Source: Paraburkholderia ultramafica
Lineage (GTDB): Bacteria > Pseudomonadota > Gammaproteobacteria > Burkholderiales > Burkholderiaceae
Length of the DNA stretch: 64,000 bases
Assembly: GCF_902859915.1 (NCBI RefSeq)
Contig: NZ_CADIKK010000003.1
Span: 124,001 to 188,000 of the forward strand
Reading direction: 5' to 3'
A program made the translations under genes and the position numbers. This document shows, piece after piece, positions 45,945 through 57,330 of this stretch; the stretch's first letter is position 1; every line of letters starts with the position of its first letter. Under the pieces are notes generated by a model. That model was not told the DNA's origin. It worked only from the letters and a program-made list of their open reading frames with translations, and made no database searches.

Positions 45945-47501
45945 TCACGACGAGCAGCTCACTTCCAGCGAGCTCGCCCAGTCCGGCGGCAGCCCCGCAT
46001 AGGCCTCGTGCTCGGGCTGTTCGTCGAACGGGCGGCGCAGCACTGCCGCCAGACGCTGCACTTCGGAGAAATCCTTCTCTTTCGCGCGGCGGATCGCCGT
46101 TTCCGCCAGGTGATTGCGAAGTACGAATTTGGGGTTCACACGGTTCATTGCAATGGCGCGCGCGGCGTCGTCGCGTGTTTCTTCGGACAGGCGCGCGCGA
46201 TAGTCGTTCGCCCACGCATCGAACGCGGCGCGATCGAGAAACAGGTCGCGCACCGGCGCGTCACCGCTCGCGTCGTGTTTCGACAGGCGCGCCAGATTGC
46301 GGAAGGTCAGCGTGAAATCGGCGCGGTTCGCGTGCATCACTTCGAGCAGGCGATTGACCAGCGCGTCGTCGCCGTCGCGCTCGCTGTCGAGGCCGAGCTT
46401 CGCGCGCATGCGCCGCTCCAGCGCCGGCGCGAAACGCTCCTTGAAGCCGCCGAGCACGCGCTGCGCGTCTTCGATCGCCTTGTCGCCGCGCACGCTTTCG
46501 TCATGCTGTGCGCCGAGCAAGGGCAACAACCCTTGGGCGAGACAGAACAGATTCCAGTAGGCGATCTGCGGCTGCATCCGGTACGCGTATCGGCCTTGCG
46601 AATCGGAGTGGTTGCAGATGTAGCCGGCATCGAAGCCGTCCATGAAACCGAATGGGCCGTAGTCGATCGTCAGACCCAGGATCGACATGTTGTCGGTATT
46701 CATCACGCCGTGACAGAAGCCGACCGCCTGCCACTCGACCATCAGGTCGGCGGTGGACAGCACCGCTTCGTTGAGCAGCGCGAGATACGGGTCGTCGGCG
46801 TCGCGGCAATGCGGATAGAAACGCTCGATCACGTGATCGGCGAGCGCGCGCAGCGCGTCGGTGCGATCGTTCGAATAGAAGTGCTCGAAGTGGCCGAAGC
46901 GCACGAAGCTCGGCGCCACGCGCGTGACCACCGCGGCGGTTTCGACCGTCTCGCGCCGCACCGGCTGATCGGAGCCGATCACGCACAGCGCGCGGGTGGT
47001 CGGGATGCCGAGGTGATACATCGCTTCCGAACACAGATACTCGCGAATCGACGAGCGCAACACCGCGCGGCCATCGCCCATGCGCGAATAGGGTGTACGT
47101 CCCGCGCCCTTGAGCTGCAGCTCGAAGCGTTGCCCGTCATGTTCGATTTCGCCGAGAACCAGCGCGCGGCCGTCGCCGAGCTGGCCCGCCCACACGCCGA
47201 ACTGATGGCCCGAGTACACCGACGCATAAGGCAGCGCGTCGGCCGGCCACTCACGTGTGGCGTTGCCGGTGAACAGTTCGGCGAAGCCAGGATCGTTCTG
47301 AAGACCCGGCTCCATGCCGAGCAGCGCGGCGGTCTCCGCGGAGAACCCGACCATGTACGGCGCGCCGAGCGGCGCGGCGGGCAGGCGCGTCAGAAATGCG
47401 CTGCCGAGCCGCGCAAATGCGCCTGGCGGCGAGGTGACAAGAGCGTTGGAAAACTCCGCTAGAGCTTCGGATAACCCTGCAATGCTTGGGGAAAACGACA
47501 T
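45945..47501 (-). CDS. selO: SelO/UPF0061 protein AMPylase
   Basis: The protein is 518 residues from the ATG at 47501. The pseudokinase-fold core shows [68 protein letters not shown] and the active-site [20 protein letters not shown] followed by FGFMDGFD. SelO transfers AMP from ATP to protein Ser/Thr/Tyr and supports redox homeostasis. The C-terminus ends with [15 protein letters not shown], the conserved Cys-containing tail. The gene is divergent from the acyl-CoA ligase. Confidence 0.95.
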   Translation of the reverse strand: MSFSPSIAGLSEALAEFSNALVTSPPGAFARLGSAFLTRLPAAPLGAPYMVGFSAETAALLGMEPGLQNDPGFAELFTGNATREWPADALPYASVYSGHQFGVWAGQLGDGRALVLGEIEHDGQRFELQLKGAGRTPYSRMGDGRAVLRSSIREYLCSEAMYHLGIPTTRALCVIGSDQPVRRETVETAAVVTRVAPSFVRFGHFEHFYSNDRTDALRALADHVIERFYPHCRDADDPYLALLNEAVLSTADLMVEWQAVGFCHGVMNTDNMSILGLTIDYGPFGFMDGFDAGYICNHSDSQGRYAYRMQPQIAYWNLFCLAQGLLPLLGAQHDESVRGDKAIEDAQRVLGGFKERFAPALERRMRAKLGLDSERDGDDALVNRLLEVMHANRADFTLTFRNLARLSKHDASGDAPVRDLFLDRAAFDAWANDYRARLSEETRDDAARAIAMNRVNPKFVLRNHLAETAIRRAKEKDFSEVQRLAAVLRRPFDEQPEHEAYAGLPPDWASSLEVSCSS

Positions 47502-47687
47502 ATTGAGCGCCTCTGGATTAGCCGATATTGTAAGTCCGCGCCCGCGGAGCTGCTGGCCGGGGTTTGAGCAATGCCGCACTCATCATTCGCCGGCCTGCCG
47601 GATTTCGCTGTTGGCGCATCCCGATGCGCCCGATCGGTTCCGGCCACAACCCGATTCAAACAGAACAAGCCGAGGAGACCACGCTTT

Positions 47688-49373
<1,686 letters not shown>

Positions 49374-49380
49374 CGATAAA

Positions 49381-49409
49381 TTGAACGAGCGTGCTTTTTT
49401 GTGTATCCT
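49381..49409 (+). promoter_or_regulatory. Candidate sigma70 promoter for the FadB-like gene
   Basis: TTGAAC (49381-49386), 17-base spacer, TATCCT (49404-49409), with a TG two bases before the -10. It lies about 140 bases upstream of the start codon and 8 bases after the ligase stop. Confidence 0.5.
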
Positions 49410-49545
49410 GCCTGCTGACCCCGGGACAATCGGCCAGAAAGTTGGACAATGAGTTGGGCAATGCGCCAATTCGATTGAACCGGACAGGCGGCGCGTGATG
49501 CCGCCTTAATCGCATGATTGGCATCGATCGCATGGAGGCAGGCAG

Positions 49546-51630
49546 ATGGCAGTGGACTACACAACTCATGACGGCGTGGCCGTCATCACGCTGAACAATC
49601 CTCCGGTGAACGGCCTCGGGCTGTCGACGCGAGCTGGCATCGTCGAAGGGATCGAGCGCGCGCAGAACGATCCGGCCATCAAGGCCATCGTGCTGACGGG
49701 CGCCGGCAAGGCCTTCTCGGGCGGCGCCGACATCACCGAATTCAACACGCCGAAGGCGACCCAGGAGCCGACGCTCGCCACGGTCATCAAGATCGTCGAA
49801 GGCAGCGTGAAGCCGGTGGTCGCGGCGATTCACAGCGTCGCGATGGGCGGCGGCCTCGAACTGGCGCTCGGCGCGCATTACCGGATCGCCGCACCCGGCG
49901 CGCAGATCGCGCTGCCGGAAGTGAAGCTCGGCATCCTGCCGGGCGCGGGCGGGACGCAGCGTCTGCCGCGCGCGATCGGCCTCGAAGCCGCGCTCAACAT
50001 GATCGTCTCCGGCGCGCCGGTGCTGTCGGAGAAACTGGCCGACTCGGGTCTGTTCGACGAAGTCGTGCAAGGCGATCTGGCCGAAGCGGCGCTCGCGTTC
50101 GCCCGCAAGGTCGGCGCGAAGGAAGGCCCGCATCCGAAGGTGCGCGAGCGCAAGATCGAGCATCCGAACGCGGCCGGTTTCATCCAGTTCGCGCGCAACA
50201 GCGTTGCAGGCATCGCAAAGAATTTCCCGGCGCCGCACAAATGTATCGACGCTGTCGAAGCGGGCGTGCAGAACGGTTTCGACAAGGGCCTCGAGTTTGA
50301 GCGCGAATGCTTTATCGCGCTCGTGCAGACGCCGGAAAGCCATGCGCTGCGTCACGCGTTCTTCGGCGAACGCGCGGCCAGCAAGATTCCCGACGTGCCT
50401 GCCGACACGCCGGTGCGCGACATCAGCACGGTAGCGGTGATCGGCGCCGGCACGATGGGCGGCGGCATCGCGATGAACTTCATCAACGCGGGCATTCCGG
50501 TCACGCTGCTGGAAACCAGACAGGAAGCGCTCGACCGTGGCTTGGCCACGATCCGCAAGAACTACGAAGCCACCGTCAAGAAGGGCAAGCTCAAGCCCGA
50601 AGCGCTCGAACAGCGGATGGCGCTGATCACGCCCACGCTTTCCTACGACGACCTGAAGCACGCGGATCTGATCGTCGAAGCCGTGTTCGAAGAACTCGGC
50701 GTGAAAGAGCAGGTGTTCAAGCGTCTTGACGAAGTCGCCAAACCCGGCGCGATCCTCGCGTCGAACACGTCGACGCTCGACGTCGACAAGATCGCCGCGT
50801 TCACGAAGCGTCCGCAGGACGTGGTCGGCTTGCACTTCTTCAGCCCGGCCAACGTGATGAAGCTGCTCGAAGTGGTGCGCGGCAAGGACACGGCGAAGGA
50901 CGTGCTCGCCACCGTGATGAAGCTCGCGAAGAAGATCAGGAAGACCGCGGTGGTCTCGGGTGTATGCGACGGCTTCATCGGCAACCGGATGATCGAGCAA
51001 TACATTCGTCAGGCGCTCTTCATGCTCGAGGAAGGCGCGCTGCCCGCGCAGGTCGACCGCGCAATCGAGAAATTCGGCTTCGCGATGGGTCCGTTCCGCA
51101 TGAGCGATCTGGCCGGCAACGACATCGGCTGGGCGATTCGCAAGCGCCGCTATCTGGAACATCCGGACATGCACTACTCGAAGATCGCCGATCGTCTGTG
51201 CGAGATGGGGCGCTTCGGCCAGAAGACCGGCGGCGGCTGGTACGACTACAAGGCGGGCGACCGCACCGCGTATCCGTCGAACGTGGTCGACGAGATGATC
51301 GGCGAGTTCTCGAAAGATACCAACGCCGCGCGCCGCAAGATCGGCGACGAGGAAATCGTCGAGCGCCTCGTGTTCGCGCTCGTCAACGAAGGCGCGAAGA
51401 TTCTCGAAGAAGGCATTGCGTCGAAAGCGTCGGATATCGACATGGTCTATCTGACCGGCTACGGCTTCCCGCTCTATCGCGGCGGCCCGATGCTGTACGC
51501 GGATACGGTCGGCCTCTACAACGTCGAGCGCGCGATTCGCCGCTACGCGGCGCGGCCGAACGGCGACGCGTGGCAACTGGCGCCGGGCATCGCGGAGCTG
51601 GCCGCCAAAGGCCGTGGGTTCAACGATTGA
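49546..51630 (+). CDS. Fused enoyl-CoA hydratase/3-hydroxyacyl-CoA dehydrogenase (FadB/FadJ-like)
   Basis: The protein is 694 residues. The hydratase/isomerase domain (about 1-190) contains SVAMGGGLELALGAHYRIAA and LPEVKLGILPGAGGTQRLPR. The dehydrogenase starts at about 297 with VAVIGAGTMGGGIAMNFINA and continues with VGLHFFSPANVMKLLEVVRG (catalytic His) and DGFIGNRMIEQYIRQA; the C-terminal part contains RKIGDEEIVERLVFALVNEG. It does two successive steps of beta-oxidation. The thiolase follows 196 bp later. Confidence 0.95.
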   Translation: MAVDYTTHDGVAVITLNNPPVNGLGLSTRAGIVEGIERAQNDPAIKAIVLTGAGKAFSGGADITEFNTPKATQEPTLATVIKIVEGSVKPVVAAIHSVAMGGGLELALGAHYRIAAPGAQIALPEVKLGILPGAGGTQRLPRAIGLEAALNMIVSGAPVLSEKLADSGLFDEVVQGDLAEAALAFARKVGAKEGPHPKVRERKIEHPNAAGFIQFARNSVAGIAKNFPAPHKCIDAVEAGVQNGFDKGLEFERECFIALVQTPESHALRHAFFGERAASKIPDVPADTPVRDISTVAVIGAGTMGGGIAMNFINAGIPVTLLETRQEALDRGLATIRKNYEATVKKGKLKPEALEQRMALITPTLSYDDLKHADLIVEAVFEELGVKEQVFKRLDEVAKPGAILASNTSTLDVDKIAAFTKRPQDVVGLHFFSPANVMKLLEVVRGKDTAKDVLATVMKLAKKIRKTAVVSGVCDGFIGNRMIEQYIRQALFMLEEGALPAQVDRAIEKFGFAMGPFRMSDLAGNDIGWAIRKRRYLEHPDMHYSKIADRLCEMGRFGQKTGGGWYDYKAGDRTAYPSNVVDEMIGEFSKDTNAARRKIGDEEIVERLVFALVNEGAKILEEGIASKASDIDMVYLTGYGFPLYRGGPMLYADTVGLYNVERAIRRYAARPNGDAWQLAPGIAELAAKGRGFND

Positions 51631-51747
51631 GCGGGCTGAGCCGGCTGAATGGCCGCTCGAGTGAAATGACTGAGGTGGCGCGCTGCGGCGCTCCAGCCGC
51701 CCGGCGATTCGCCAACGCGCCACCATCGACATCTGGAAGTACCGACC

Positions 51748-51814
51748 AACTTGTATGGGACCAGAGTAACCGCTGAAGCGCCAACTCTGGTCGACCGCAA
51801 TAACTTGCATGGGA
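51748..51814. promoter_or_regulatory. Nested repeat upstream of the thiolase gene
   Basis: A direct repeat AACTTGYATGGGA (51748-51760, 51802-51814) encloses a perfect 9-bp inverted repeat GACCAGAGT (51759-51767)/ACTCTGGTC (51784-51792); the right arm runs into GACC, making an 8-bp GGTCGACC palindrome that resembles FadR-type half sites. Confidence 0.5.
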
Positions 51815-51826
51815 TGGGAGACATGT

Positions 51827-53005
51827 ATGACTGACGCCGTAATCGTATCGACCGCCCGCACGGGTCTCGCCAAATCATGGCGCGGCGGTTTCAACATGAC
51901 GCACGGCGCGACGCTCGGCGGCCACGTGACCCAGGCCGCCGTCGAACGCGCGAAGCTCGACCCGGCGCGCGTCGAAGACGTGATCATGGGCTGCGCGAAT
52001 CCGGAAGGCGCGACGGGCGCCAACATCGCGCGGCAGATCGCGTTGCGTGCCGGCTTGCCGGTCAGCGTGCCGGGCATGACGGTGAACCGTTTCTGTTCGT
52101 CGGGATTGCAAACTATTGCGCTTGCCGCGCAACGCGTGATCGCCGGTGAAGGCGATGTGTTCGTGGCGGGCGGCGTGGAATCGATCTCGTGCGTGCAGAA
52201 CGAGATGAACCGCCACATGATGGCCGAAGGCTGGCTCAGCAAGAACAAGCCGGAAATCTACTGGTCGATGCTGCAGACCGCCGAGAACGTCGCGACGCGC
52301 TACTCGATCTCGAAAGAGCGTCAGGACGAATACGGCGTGCGCTCGCAGCAGCGCGCGGCGGCCGCGCTCGAAGCCGGCAAGTTCAAGGACGAGATCGTGC
52401 CGTTGACGGTGCTCGCCGGCGTCGCCGACAAAGCGAGCGGCCGTCTCTTCACGAAGGAAGTGACGGTCAGCAGCGACGAAGGCATTCGCGCCGACACGAC
52501 GCTCGAAGGCGTGTCGAAGATTCGCACCGCGATGCCGGGCGGCGTGATCACCGCCGGCAATGCGAGCCAGTTTTCAGATGGCGCGTCGGCCTGCGTGGTG
52601 ATGAACGCGAAGGTCGCGGAGCGTGAAGGCCTGCAACCGCTCGGCATGTTCCGCGGCTTCGCGGTGGCCGGTTGCGAGCCGGACGAGATGGGCATCGGCC
52701 CGGTGTTCGCGGTGCCGAAGCTGCTCAGGCAGGCGGGCCTGAAGGTCGAGGACATCGACCTGTGGGAGCTGAACGAAGCATTCGCGGTGCAGGTGCTGTA
52801 TTGCGCGGACAAGCTCGGCATTCCGCACGACCGTCTGAACGTGAACGGCGGCGCGATTGCGGTCGGCCATCCGTATGGCGTGTCGGGCGCGCGGCTGACC
52901 GGGCACGCGTTGATCGAAGGCAAGCGGCGTGGCGCGAAGCTGGTCGTCGTGACGATGTGTATCGGCGGCGGCCAGGGCGCGGCAGGGCTGTTCGAAGTGG
53001 TTTGA
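51827..53005 (+). CDS. fadA: Acetyl-CoA acyltransferase/3-ketoacyl-CoA thiolase
   Basis: The protein is 392 residues from the ATG at 51827 (GGGAGA just upstream). Catalytic Cys in [17 protein letters not shown] (about 90), His in [20 protein letters not shown] and second Cys in [17 protein letters not shown] are all present. Full-length thiolase that cleaves 3-oxoacyl-CoA to acetyl-CoA. It pairs with the preceding hydratase/dehydrogenase. Confidence 0.94.
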   Translation: MTDAVIVSTARTGLAKSWRGGFNMTHGATLGGHVTQAAVERAKLDPARVEDVIMGCANPEGATGANIARQIALRAGLPVSVPGMTVNRFCSSGLQTIALAAQRVIAGEGDVFVAGGVESISCVQNEMNRHMMAEGWLSKNKPEIYWSMLQTAENVATRYSISKERQDEYGVRSQQRAAAALEAGKFKDEIVPLTVLAGVADKASGRLFTKEVTVSSDEGIRADTTLEGVSKIRTAMPGGVITAGNASQFSDGASACVVMNAKVAEREGLQPLGMFRGFAVAGCEPDEMGIGPVFAVPKLLRQAGLKVEDIDLWELNEAFAVQVLYCADKLGIPHDRLNVNGGAIAVGHPYGVSGARLTGHALIEGKRRGAKLVVVTMCIGGGQGAAGLFEVV

Positions 53006-53141
53006 TCCGGTTCAGGCGGAGCTGGGACGGCGGGTGCTGTGGGGTTCGTTGCGGTGGCGACCAATCCGCAGCACTGTTTTTTTATCTGCGCTTTCTCCAA
53101 CAGCGGTTGCCGGACTCAGTTGCCTGATTCAATTGCAGGCA

Positions 53142-53663
53142 TCACGGCGAAGTCGGGCCACGCGGCGACAGGCTCAACGTTCCTTGATTGGTAAATCGCG
53201 TCGTACCCGTCAAGCCGCTCGCGAGCTTGCCGCGCAGAATGTACGGAATCTGCCCCGACTGCGCGGCGTCCGCGAGCGCGAAGGCCTGGCGAACCGCAGC
53301 GAAAGCCGGCACGGTCAGTGGCACGGTGACGACGGTTTCGCCGAAGCGCTGCACGGTGCCGCCCTGGTCGCTGACGCCGCTGGCGAACGGCTTGCCGTTC
53401 AGTTCGAGTTCGAGCGACACGCCGTTGAAGCTGACCGTGGAGTCGTTGGGATTCTGCACGCGCAGTTTGATATTGAAGCGCATCTCCAGCCCCTGGCTGT
53501 CGATCGGCTCGATGCCGGCCACACTGACGCGCAACGGGTCGGCCCCCAACAGGCCGGCGCAGCCATTGAGCGTCAGTGTGATGGTGGTGAAGAGGGCGAC
53601 GATGATGAACAGGCGGCAAACACTGGACAAACGACCGGACAGCGGCGCGCGCAGGGAGGACAT
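53142..53663 (-). CDS. LEA type 2 (WHy domain) lipoprotein
   Basis: The protein is 173 residues from the ATG at 53663. A hydrophobic leader ends in a lipobox (LTLNGC), so it is a probable lipoprotein, followed by a WHy/LEA-14-like beta domain: GIEPIDSQGLEMRFNIKLRV, QNPNDSTVSFNGVSLELELN and TVPLTVPAF. Bacterial members sit in the envelope and are associated with stress tolerance. It is a lone gene transcribed opposite to its neighbours. Confidence 0.85.
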   Translation of the reverse strand: MSSLRAPLSGRLSSVCRLFIIVALFTTITLTLNGCAGLLGADPLRVSVAGIEPIDSQGLEMRFNIKLRVQNPNDSTVSFNGVSLELELNGKPFASGVSDQGGTVQRFGETVVTVPLTVPAFAAVRQAFALADAAQSGQIPYILRGKLASGLTGTTRFTNQGTLSLSPRGPTSP

Positions 53664-53854
53664 GACCGGCACCTCGAAGGAAGCGGGTTGATCATGCATT
53701 GTACCGGGAGGCGTCGCGCGGGCAGAGGCGTTTCAGGCGGCGCGCCGCAACCGTGTTCTGACGAGGCCAGCCAGATGATGCGCGGCCTGACGGATGTAGC
53801 TGTAAGTGCCTTTATCGGCGCACGGGGGGAGTACGACGAACGCGCTGATGCCGC

Positions 53855-54413
53855 ACAGCCGCCCAGGTCGCTGAAAGCGTGGGACACCGACGGCACCGTG
53901 ATCCATTGCACGTTGTTCAACAAGACGCTGGCGCCCGGCATGCGGGTCGGCTGGATCAACGGCGGACGCTGGCATCCGCGTATCGGCATGCTGAAGTTCG
54001 CGCAGTCGCGGCACAACGAGCAGTTGTCGCAAGTGGTGCTTGCCGGGTTCCTGGAAACGAGTGCGTACGAGCGGCATTTGCGGCGCTTGCGCGACGGCTT
54101 GCGGCTTCAGCGCGAACGGATGGCGGCGGCGGTGGCCGCGTCGTTTCCCGACGGCACGCGCTTCACGCCGCCGCGCGGCGGCATGTTTTTCTGGATCGAA
54201 CTGCCGCGTGAAGTATCGTCGTCGGCTTTCTTCGATGCCGCGTTGGATGACGGCATTCGCGTGATGCCGGGGACGGTGTTTTCGAACGCGGGGCGTTTCG
54301 ATCACTTCATTCGGCTGAGTTGTCCGGGTACGGATCCCGATCTGGCCGATCAAGCGGTGCGCAGGCTGGGGCGGTTGGCGGGACGGATGGCGGCGCATGC
54401 GCCGACGCGATAG
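53855..54413 (+). pseudogene. MocR-type regulator/aminotransferase, C-terminal remnant
   Basis: From about 53855 the frame reads PPRSLKAWDTDGTVIHCTLF, then NKTLAPGMRVGWINGGRW with the PLP Lys, HLRRLRDGLRLQRERMAA and RGGMFFWIELPREV to a normal aminotransferase C-terminus at 54413. The GntR helix-turn-helix and first half of the aminotransferase domain are gone; upstream sequence is unrelated. The longer open frame back to 53034 is antisense to the LEA lipoprotein gene. Confidence 0.85.
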
Positions 54414-54654
54414 CGGGTATCATTTCCTGCTGCGTGCGCCTACGGCTCCGCGTGCGTTTGGATGCCGCACGATGCGACGGGACGTCATGCAAAGCAATGC
54501 AGCGAATGCCGGGCATCAGCCGGGCAAATGGAATTGAAGCGACGCGAACAAGGTGATTCAGTGATCCATCACATTGTGATGTCAAAGCTCAACGAACAAA
54601 GCCAGCCTGCCGAAGGCGCCTCGCGCTCCGCCGACTACGAAACCTGAATACGCA

Positions 54655-55143
54655 ATGACCGATTCATCCTCATCACCCAAAGCAGGCAGCCCATCTCTGC
54701 CCGAAAGCCCGTTCGTCGACCGCCTCGGCGCGCAGCTGTTGTCGGCCGCCGACGGCGTCAGCGAAGTCGTGCTGCCGTTGCAGGCCGATCATATGAACAC
54801 GTGGGACGTCGCGCATGGCGGCGTCACGATGACGCTTGCCGACGTAGCGCTCGCGATGGCCGCACGCAGTCTGGCCGGCGACGGCGTCGGCGTCGTCACC
54901 GTCGAGATGAAGGTCAACTTCATGCAGCCGGGCCGCGGCGAATTGCGCGCGACCGGCCGCGTGTTGCACCGCTCGACCACCATGGCCTATTGCGAAGGCG
55001 AGATTCGCGACAGTGAAGGCCACTTCGTTGCCAAGGCGCTCGGCACCTTCAAATACATGCGCCGCCTGGCCGTCGGCCGCGGCGTGACGCAACAGCGCCT
55101 GCGCAGCGACCCGTCGGCGAAGCCCGGCCCCAGCGACGGCTGA
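54655..55143 (+). CDS. PaaI-family hotdog thioesterase
   Basis: The protein is 162 residues. The hotdog core contains MNTWDVAHGGVTMTLADVAL followed by VGVVTVEMKVNFMQPGRGEL and TMAYCEGEIRDSEG; the HGG-x-T/LAD motif is the PaaI active-site signature. It hydrolyses acyl- or aryl-CoA esters in the cytosol. It is the first of four same-strand genes. Confidence 0.92.
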   Translation: MTDSSSSPKAGSPSLPESPFVDRLGAQLLSAADGVSEVVLPLQADHMNTWDVAHGGVTMTLADVALAMAARSLAGDGVGVVTVEMKVNFMQPGRGELRATGRVLHRSTTMAYCEGEIRDSEGHFVAKALGTFKYMRRLAVGRGVTQQRLRSDPSAKPGPSDG

Positions 55144-55271
55144 TCGGCCGATGCAGCGCGCGCGTTCCGGGTAAGCCGCACGCGTCAGTTGTGGCCTTTG
55201 TGCGCCGTTCGATTCACGCGCGCCGTTAAATCATTCACCGACCCAATCGGTAACTCAAGGAGACGACCGTC

Positions 55272-56270
55272 ATGCCCCAGATCAACCGTCAACTCGTGCT
55301 GGCTTCGCGTCCGCAAGGCGCGGTCACGCCCGACAACTTCAAGCTCGTCGAAACGCCGCTCGCCCCGCTTGCCGATGGCGAATTGCGCGTGCGTAATCAC
55401 TTCCTGTCGCTCGATCCGTACATGCGCGGCCGCATGAACGACAGCAAGTCGTACGCGGCGCCGCAGCCGCTGAACGAAGTGATGATCGGCGGCACGGTCG
55501 GCGAAGTGGTTGAGTCGAAGAATCCGAAGTTCGCGGTCGGCGACAAGGTCGTCGCGATGTTTGGCTGGCAGGAGTACGGCACGTCGAACGGAACCGGCGT
55601 GCAGAAAGTCGACGATACGCACGTGCCGCTGTCGGCCTGGCTGGGTCCGGTCGGCATGCCGGGCGTCACCGCGTGGTACGGGCTGAACCGGATCATCGCG
55701 CCGAAAGCGGGCGAGACGGTGGTGGTCAGCGCGGCGAGCGGCGCGGTGGGCAGCGTGGTCGGACAACTGGCGAAGCTGGCCGGCGCACGCGCGGTCGGCA
55801 TCGCGGGCGGCGCGGACAAGTGCCGCTATGTGGTCGAGACGCTCGGCTTCGATGCCTGTGTCGATTACAAGGCCGGCAACCTGTATCAGGACCTCAAGGC
55901 CGTGACGCCGGATGGCGTGGACGGCTACTTCGAAAACGTCGGCGGCGAAGTGCTCGACGTGACGCTCGCACGCATGAACGCGTTCGGGCGCATCGCGCTG
56001 TGCGGGTTCATCGCGGGCTATGACGGCCAGCCGCTGCCGCTCAGGCAGCCGTCGTTGATGCTCACGCAGCGGCTGCTGGTGCAAGGCTTCATCGTCAGCG
56101 AACATATGGACGTGTGGCCGGAAGCGCTCAAGCAGTTGGGCACGCTGGTCGCGCAGAACAAGCTGCAATACCGCGAGACCATCGCGCAAGGGCTCGACGC
56201 GGCGCCGGAGGCGTTCATGGGTCTGCTCAAAGGCAAGAACTTCGGCAAGCAGCTCGTCAAGCTGATCTGA
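55272..56270 (+). CDS. Zinc-independent medium-chain NADP oxidoreductase (CurA/prostaglandin reductase-like)
   Basis: The protein is 332 residues. Signatures: NHFLSLDPYMRGRM, GPVGMPGVTAWYGL, VVSAASGAVGSVVGQLAKLA (NADP fold), GVDGYFENVGGEVLDVTLAR and FIVSEHMDVWPEAL. The family reduces the double bond of enones and related aldehydes using NADPH. There are no zinc ligands. Confidence 0.94.
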   Translation: MPQINRQLVLASRPQGAVTPDNFKLVETPLAPLADGELRVRNHFLSLDPYMRGRMNDSKSYAAPQPLNEVMIGGTVGEVVESKNPKFAVGDKVVAMFGWQEYGTSNGTGVQKVDDTHVPLSAWLGPVGMPGVTAWYGLNRIIAPKAGETVVVSAASGAVGSVVGQLAKLAGARAVGIAGGADKCRYVVETLGFDACVDYKAGNLYQDLKAVTPDGVDGYFENVGGEVLDVTLARMNAFGRIALCGFIAGYDGQPLPLRQPSLMLTQRLLVQGFIVSEHMDVWPEALKQLGTLVAQNKLQYRETIAQGLDAAPEAFMGLLKGKNFGKQLVKLI

Positions 56271-56334
56271 GCGCAGCAACGCATACAGGCAAGCGGCGCA
56301 GGCAGACAACGCCGCTCAACCCAGGAGTCAATGG

Positions 56335-57246
56335 ATGTTCGAATTCGCAGGCAAGGTGGCCGTGATCACCGGGGCGGCTAGTGGTTTCGGCCGCGCGTTC
56401 GCGCAGAAGGGCGCGGCACTCGGCATGAAGCTCGTGCTGGCCGACGTGAATCCCGACGCGCTCGCGCAAACCGTCGAAGCGTTGCGCGAGAGCGGCGCCG
56501 AAGCGCTCGGCGTGCCGACCGACGTGTCGAACCCGGCCCAGGTCGAAGCGCTCGCGCAAGCGGCGCTCGCCGCGTTCGGCAAGGTGCACCTGCTCTTTAA
56601 CAACGCGGGCGTGGGCTCGGGCGGCTTCCTGTGGGAAAGCTCGGCGAACGACTGGTCGTGGGTGTTCGGCGTCAACGTGATGGGCGTCGCGCACGGTGTG
56701 CGCGTCTTCACGCCGATCATGCTCGCGCAGAACGAGCCCGCGCATATCGTAAACACGGCGTCGGTCGCGGGCTTGCTGTCGCCGCCCGCGATGGGCATCT
56801 ACAACGCGTCGAAACACGCGGTGGTGTCGCTGACCGAGACGCTCTATCAGGACCTGCAACTGGCGCAGGCGGCCCGCGTGCAAGCGGCGGCGGGCACACA
56901 AGCGGCGGGCGGCCTGGTCGGCTGTTCGCTGCTGTGCCCAGCCTTCGTGCCGACCGGCATCGCCGATGCGGAACGCTCGCGTCCTTCGGAACTGCGCAAC
57001 GCCAGTGCTCCGACGCGCTCGCAGATCGCCGCCGGCAAGCAACTGCAACGCGCGGTGCAGTCTGGCAAGCTGAGCGCCGCCGATGTCGCCGACATCACCT
57101 TCGAAGCGATCGCCGCGCGGCGGTTCTACATCGTCACGCATCCGGCCATCATGGCGACGGTCAAGCTGCGTCACGAGGACATCGAGCAATGGCGCAATCC
57201 CACCGATCCGATGTCGCTGAAGCCCGAAGTGAAGAACGCGAGCTAG
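56335..57246 (+). CDS. Short-chain dehydrogenase/reductase
   Basis: The protein is 303 residues with the classical SDR motifs: TGAASGFGRAFAQKG (TGx3GxG), LADVNPDAL, LLFNNAGVGSGG, NTASVAGLLSPPAMG and the catalytic MGIYNASKHAVVSLTE (Tyr-x3-Lys). The C-terminal extension includes ADVADITFEAIAARRFYIVT, seen in a subgroup often coupled to fatty-acid genes. The substrate is unknown. A terminator follows. Confidence 0.93.
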   Translation: MFEFAGKVAVITGAASGFGRAFAQKGAALGMKLVLADVNPDALAQTVEALRESGAEALGVPTDVSNPAQVEALAQAALAAFGKVHLLFNNAGVGSGGFLWESSANDWSWVFGVNVMGVAHGVRVFTPIMLAQNEPAHIVNTASVAGLLSPPAMGIYNASKHAVVSLTETLYQDLQLAQAARVQAAAGTQAAGGLVGCSLLCPAFVPTGIADAERSRPSELRNASAPTRSQIAAGKQLQRAVQSGKLSAADVADITFEAIAARRFYIVTHPAIMATVKLRHEDIEQWRNPTDPMSLKPEVKNAS

Positions 57247-57260
57247 GCGCTCATCGCATT

Positions 57261-57287
57261 GCCGGCGCGTTTTGCGCCGGCTCTTTT
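57261..57287 (+). terminator. Intrinsic terminator after the SDR gene
   Basis: GCCGGCGC / GCGCCGGC with a GTTTT loop and TCTTTTT tail. Confidence 0.92.
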
Positions 57288-57330
57288 TAACCTTCGGCGC
57301 GCAGGCGCCATCCGACGCAGCACGCGCACC

